64,000 bases of DNA from assembly GCF_900112155.1 (NCBI RefSeq), contig NZ_FOKQ01000002.1, positions 1-64,000 on the forward strand, in the 5' to 3' direction. A model generated the notes under the pieces. The model was not told the DNA's origin and made no database searches. It saw nothing but the letters and a program-made list of their open reading frames with translations. The DNA comes from Hominimerdicola alba (lineage in GTDB: Bacteria; Bacillota; Clostridia; Oscillospirales; Ruminococcaceae). The translations under genes were made by a program, and so were the position numbers. This document shows, in pieces, positions 60,147-64,000 of the stretch (position 1 is the stretch's first letter; each line of letters begins with the position of its first letter).

Positions 60147-60442
60147 GTATAGCGATTTATGTAGCGGTGATGGCGGGAGTTACCTACCTGATACGCATGG
60201 TTCCCTTTACATTTTTCAGGAAGAAGATAACTTCAAGATTCTGGCTGAGTTTTCTGCACTACATACCATATGCGGTACTCAGTGCCATGACAATGCCCGC
60301 CATATTCTACAGCACGGGCAGTACAGTCACTGCCGCGGCGGGAACGATAGTCGCGCTGGTGATGGCTTATTTTGAACTTCCGCTGATAGCGGTGGCGCTG
60401 GGCGCTTCGGCAGCGGCTTTCATAGCGGGGCTTATAATTTAG
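60143..60442 (+). CDS. azlD: AzlD family transporter subunit
   Basis: A 99-residue membrane protein with four helices, the N-terminal VTYLIRMVPFTFFRKKITS and SFLHYIPYAVLSAMTMPAIF typical of AzlD. It is the small partner of AzlC. The four-base overlap with azlC and the 38-base gap to the following gene suggest that azlC, azlD and the large sigma-like protein are on one transcript. Confidence 0.92.
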   Translation: MSIAIYVAVMAGVTYLIRMVPFTFFRKKITSRFWLSFLHYIPYAVLSAMTMPAIFYSTGSTVTAAAGTIVALVMAYFELPLIAVALGASAAAFIAGLII

Positions 60443-60480
60443 TAGAAGAAACAACGAGTTGAGGACAAAAGGAGAAGACT

Positions 60481-63306
60481 TTGGATACCAACGATAAAAG
60501 ATCATTTTTTGAAAAACAATATCTCAGGCTGTATAAAAAGCTTTATTACAGCGCACTGGCGGTGCTTTGCAGTGAAGCCGATGCGGGTGAAGCTGTTCGT
60601 GAGGGCGTGCTTGCGATGTACGCGGTTTTTGACGGTGAATGTACGGCTAGAGAGTTCGATGTAAGGATATTCTCGGTGCTTATGGAGAATGCTGAAAAAT
60701 ACCGCAGGAATAAGGGCTTTTCACGAGGTGGGGAAGTCGGGAAATCAGATGTGCCGCAGGTATTGAAAGAGATCGAAAAGATATCCCACAAGGAAAGGCT
60801 TTGCCTTGCGCTGAATGGCATAGCAGGGTTTTCGGCGGCTGATATCGCGGATATCACCGATATGAAGCCATTTGAAGTGAAATCGAATCTCTCTGACGGC
60901 AGGAACAGGCTTAAAAACAGCGGTCTGAAAGGTTTCAGGCGCGGAGTGCTGATAAAGGGTCAGGAAGAAATGTTCCCGATACCCGAAAAGCTTCTTCCTG
61001 AGAATATCGGTGAGATGCTGGATAACGGCAGTGTGGCGATAACATCTGCGGCGATAGATGCTGCAAACAAGGAACAGCGAACTTTCAGAAAGCGCAGTGA
61101 TCTCCCGAAGATAGCTGCGGCTACCGCTGTGATAGCTGTTGTGGGCGGGATCGGATTTATGCTTCATGGCGGAAAAACTCCCGAAAAATCAAAGGGTACG
61201 GAAAATGTCAGCTCTCAAGCAGAAGAGGAAAGAGATGATATAGATTTCTCAGGTCTGAGGCGAGGTTCTTATAAATCACTGCATACATATTTAATTGAAA
61301 GCCACGACAAAAACTGGGAATATTCAAACTATATATCAGATACGAGATATATAAGCAGCAATAATTTTACGGAAGAGCAGATCTTTAGCGATTTGAGTAG
61401 GTTTTACGAAAGTTCTTACAGCTACGGAGATATAAAACTGCTTACAGACAGCGATCCTGCTGAGGCTGACAGCAGAGAAAAAAGCAAGCTAAGAACATTT
61501 TTGCAGGAAAATGACAAGGTGTTCAGATCAAGATTTACAACTATAAACACCTGCAAACTTGAAAAGGGCAAGGCGGTATTTTCAGAGAATGATCTGATGG
61601 ACAGCACATATATCAGGCAGGAACTTGCCGAAAATCAGGTATTCAAGGAAAACGGCACCAAGTACGGACCATACATCGTGGGTATGAAGCTGCAGGGCAA
61701 CTATCTGATAGCGGCGTATAATTTTCATATGCCCGAGATAATAGACGACAAAAAGATCTGCCAGGAGTACTGCGGGGTATGCGTTTTTGACAAGAACAGC
61801 GAAGAGCTTCTTTATGAGTACGAACAGCCGGGCATAATGGGTAAGCTCTGCGTTGACGATAATGGCAGGATAACGGTTATAAGTCAGTACAACACGGGCA
61901 AAAAGGCTGCTGAAGCTGAGGCGTACAATTCGGGCAGACCTGCTTTTCTTCCTGATATATATGAAAACGGTGAAGCATCGCTGATATCGGAGGACGATAT
62001 ATATATTTCTTCCTTTGCTGAGAGTTCAAAGCTTACGGTAATGAGCAGCATTGATATCTCGGGAGATATGATGTGTACTGACAAGATGGTGCTGACTGCT
62101 GAGCTTTTCGGCATGGTGGAAAGCGGCGGCGATATGATACTGAAGTCGTCATGCGATGATAGCGATGGGGACTCAGTGCAGCTGATGCGCATAGATACCT
62201 CGGCAGGACTGGAGCTAAAAGCTGTTGGTAATATCCCGAGCGATACGGGAGTATCTTTCGGTGTTATTTCGGATTATACGTCATATTACATCAATAATGG
62301 TTCGAATGAATTCATAATAGAAAACGGGATACTATATATTGTCAACGGCAGTGGTGTAATGTGTTTTGATGAGGAACTGAACTATCTGGGAGAGTACGTG
62401 CGTTCGGTATACCTCGATGAACTTTCCGATGACACTGAGTTATGGGGCGTGGATTGGCATACTGCGGCGTTTGATGGCTCAACTGTATATTTTGCGGATA
62501 TCATCGAAGATCTGGACCGTGACGATGAAGATGTGCTGATACTTGAATCGGTGGATCTGAGTGATATAAACTCTCCTAAAGCTATCAGTTACAAAGAGGA
62601 TACGCTTTCGGCGCCTGCGGCATGGGCAGGATATGGATATAACGGTGCTGTGGAAGACGGCAGGTTGCTACATATGCTGGTATCAGGCGAATCGGAAGAT
62701 AACATGAACTGTACGATACAGCTTGTTAGCCTTCGTCCCGAAGATGTTGCCGAGGGTAAGGCGGGGCGCAGGGTATATGATATGAAACAAAACGGAGAAG
62801 CAGTTATCCCGAGTTTCGATGATGTTAAATATGCAGAGGAGTTGCCTTTGCACAAGCCCGGAGTGATATCTCAGCTGAAAGACCTGCCGTTCGATAATGA
62901 TTATTCTTCGTTTTATCAGATAAAAGGAAAATATATGTGTATGGCAATTGAGAGCATGATCGACTGTGATGCCAAAGAGATATCCGAGGACGAATACATA
63001 GACTTGTTGAACGTTGACGAAACCGGTGAGTTCGATAAAGTCGAAGTAAAGTATGATGACAATGATGAGCCAAAATACTATTATTACAACAGCATAACCT
63101 CAAGTCTGAGTTATATCCTGATAGAAGTTCAGGGGGACGAGCTGAAACAGGTATATACAACGCCGTCTGAAACTGTTGAGCTGGAGGGATTTTATGCTCA
63201 TCCCTCTGAGGATACAGAGGGTTTTGCGGTGTACGATAACTATCTGTATATCTTTGATTCTAAGAACTCAGCCGTTGGCTATAATATTGCGGATACCGAA
63301 AAGTAA
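60481..63306 (+). CDS. ECF-sigma-like domain fused through a membrane helix to a large outer domain
   Basis: A 941-residue protein. Residues 8-78 resemble sigma region 2 (SEADAGEAVREGVLAMYAVF, then FDVRIFSVLMENAEKYRRNK). Residues 93-148 resemble sigma region 4, with the helix-turn-helix ALNGIAGFSAADIADITDMK and VKSNLSDGRNRLKNSG. After a linker and a basic RKRSDLPK comes one membrane helix (about 210-228), so the sigma part should face the cytoplasm. The remaining 700 residues are extracellular, acidic and strand-rich, with repeated patterns (YLIAAYNFHMPE, LCVDDNGRITVISQYN, FDGSTVYFADI) suggesting a beta-propeller. The start is TTG 60481 with AAGGAGA upstream. I do not know a named family with this architecture. 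Confidence 0.85.
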   Translation: MDTNDKRSFFEKQYLRLYKKLYYSALAVLCSEADAGEAVREGVLAMYAVFDGECTAREFDVRIFSVLMENAEKYRRNKGFSRGGEVGKSDVPQVLKEIEKISHKERLCLALNGIAGFSAADIADITDMKPFEVKSNLSDGRNRLKNSGLKGFRRGVLIKGQEEMFPIPEKLLPENIGEMLDNGSVAITSAAIDAANKEQRTFRKRSDLPKIAAATAVIAVVGGIGFMLHGGKTPEKSKGTENVSSQAEEERDDIDFSGLRRGSYKSLHTYLIESHDKNWEYSNYISDTRYISSNNFTEEQIFSDLSRFYESSYSYGDIKLLTDSDPAEADSREKSKLRTFLQENDKVFRSRFTTINTCKLEKGKAVFSENDLMDSTYIRQELAENQVFKENGTKYGPYIVGMKLQGNYLIAAYNFHMPEIIDDKKICQEYCGVCVFDKNSEELLYEYEQPGIMGKLCVDDNGRITVISQYNTGKKAAEAEAYNSGRPAFLPDIYENGEASLISEDDIYISSFAESSKLTVMSSIDISGDMMCTDKMVLTAELFGMVESGGDMILKSSCDDSDGDSVQLMRIDTSAGLELKAVGNIPSDTGVSFGVISDYTSYYINNGSNEFIIENGILYIVNGSGVMCFDEELNYLGEYVRSVYLDELSDDTELWGVDWHTAAFDGSTVYFADIIEDLDRDDEDVLILESVDLSDINSPKAISYKEDTLSAPAAWAGYGYNGAVEDGRLLHMLVSGESEDNMNCTIQLVSLRPEDVAEGKAGRRVYDMKQNGEAVIPSFDDVKYAEELPLHKPGVISQLKDLPFDNDYSSFYQIKGKYMCMAIESMIDCDAKEISEDEYIDLLNVDETGEFDKVEVKYDDNDEPKYYYYNSITSSLSYILIEVQGDELKQVYTTPSETVELEGFYAHPSEDTEGFAVYDNYLYIFDSKNSAVGYNIADTEK

Positions 63307-63321
63307 ATAGTCTGATATTTG

Positions 63322-63357
63322 AGCACGTTCGCAGTCTGCGGGCGTGCTTGATTTTTT
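63322..63357 (+). terminator. terminator of the azlC-azlD-sigma-like unit
   Basis: AGCACGTTCGCA and TGCGGGCGTGCT pair (with mismatches in the middle) and are followed by TGATTTTTT, 16 bases beyond the stop codon. Confidence 0.8.
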
Positions 63358-63370
63358 GGGGATACAAAAG

Positions 63371-63512
63371 TGCGTCATACTTGCAGATGAGATCGGCACT
63401 TGACGCATCCGCGGAGAATACGCCGTCGGCACAATATGATGGGGTGACCGGTACGGCGTTGATCTTATATGGTATATCAAAGACGGTGCTTACTGCGGGG
63501 GCACCGCCTTAA
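63371..63512 (+). other. hairpin-rich non-coding stretch
   Basis: Three successive inverted repeats lie in 140 bases: TGCGTCA/TGACGCA (63371-63407), ACGCCGT.CGG/CCGGTACGGCGT (about 63420-63462) and GACGGTGC/GGCACCGCC (about 63482-63509). Short open frames on both strands cover it, but none has a ribosome site or sensible composition. It could be a structured RNA or repeat. The following 300 bases (63515-63810) are AT-rich with nothing I can name. Confidence 0.4.
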
Positions 63513-63814
63513 ACGTTTGCGGATAATAGTTTATAGGATGCTTTTATGCATAATGACGAAAAGAATGTTGAAAACCTTGGGGGTAATTGGGAAAATGAGA
63601 TCGTTTGTGGGCGGTTTGTCACTCATGGGGTGTATTTCTACGAAAATTTTATGTGGGGTCGATATTGTAATAATTAACTTCGTTAACAAAATGTGCTGTA
63701 ACCGATTTTTAGTTTTTGGCAAAAAATGTAAGTTTTAACTGTACGTTGATTTACGCATTAAATCGATAAAGTAACAAAAGTTCTGTATTTTGTGTGAACT
63801 TTTAAGAAAACTTA

Positions 63815-63843
63815 TTGACGAGTACCAGTTATTGTGGTACAAT
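63815..63843 (+). promoter_or_regulatory. promoter reading toward the right edge
   Basis: TTGACG (63815-63820), 17 bases, TACAAT (63838-63843). The spacer and -10 contain GTACC/GGTAC (63822-63826 and 63836-63840), an inverted repeat that could be an operator. No start codon is reached within the remaining 155 bases, so the gene lies beyond the window. Confidence 0.65.
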
Positions 63844-64000
63844 AGGACTATAGGAACAGCCCTTGCGGCAGTTTTCACGGCGAGCAGTGTAATAATTTTG
63901 TAATTATATGTGTGTTCGCTAACTAAATATCCGAAAATTTAATGGGTCAAACACCCAGATATAGTGGTTGGTTTGAGTTAATAAAAAGTTTACAAGTTAC

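Noticed and set aside
63268-63738. Short open frames on both strands after the sigma-like gene
   Set aside because: They show no ribosome sites, odd composition, and overlap hairpins and a terminator.

Overview
The window looks like chromosome of a cellulolytic, Gram-positive, low/medium-GC anaerobe of the genus Ruminococcus, most likely R. albus or a close relative. The evidence is a GH94 cellobiose phosphorylase, four secreted proteins with type I dockerin-like tails sharing one recognition signature (LAAHIKGKK), an Rnf-type electron-transfer module, a reverse rubrerythrin, strong AGGAGG ribosome sites and Firmicutes-type promoters (TTGACA, 17 bp, TATAAT). The species name is inference. Two spore genes (an alpha/beta SASP and the germination protease Gpr) are present. 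No transposase, phage gene or CRISPR array is visible.

Layout. 1-1270: a partial gene, a SASP gene and a tRNA block (Tyr, Thr, Pro). 1373-5673: a minus-strand housekeeping run (acetyltransferase, trmK, aroK, RluA-type pseudouridine synthase, membrane protein, histidine phosphatase), then a divergent XRE regulator. 6605-8832: rnfC and rnfD only. 8950-11617: hydrolase, small membrane protein and a dockerin protein on the minus strand. 12060-16390: the cellobiose cluster (mutarotase-like protein, lipoprotein, cellobiose phosphorylase). 16709-19462: metG, a small membrane protein, tRNA-Arg and a hypothetical gene. 19840-26324: a complete hexuronate pathway on the minus strand, read uxuA, uxaC, SUKH protein, kdgA, kdgK, uxuB. 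26907-28365: gpr and rpsT, divergent. 28586-32750: marR plus a heterodimeric ABC exporter. 32914-37908: antiporter, dockerin protein, and an ilvA-Nudix-ridA operon. 38095-41945: two BspA-like LRR/dockerin paralogues and a reverse rubrerythrin. 42246-44967: a GGDEF-like membrane sensor (frameshifted) coupled to an orphan sugar-binding lipoprotein. 45134-49788: membrane protein, FGGY kinase, three small accessory enzymes and araD. 50552-55047: zinc-ribbon membrane protein, phosphotransferase-fold protein and transglutaminase lipoprotein. 55290-63306: pth, mfd, azlC, azlD, and a very large protein with an ECF-sigma-like cytoplasmic part joined through one membrane helix to an extracellular domain. 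The last 700 bases hold no convincing gene but contain hairpins and a promoter reading off the edge.

The metabolic content is coherent: plant polysaccharide products are taken in as cellobiose (phosphorolysis), hexuronates (Entner-Doudoroff branch to pyruvate and glyceraldehyde 3-phosphate) and L-ribulose (pentose phosphate route). Secreted dockerin proteins act at the cell surface. The most unusual items are the sigma-like/membrane/sensor fusion at 60481-63306, the GGDEF-like/solute-binding pair, a dockerin that has lost one of its two repeats, a dispersed intergenic repeat whose hairpins keep their fold but not their sequence, and several palindromic MITE-like elements.
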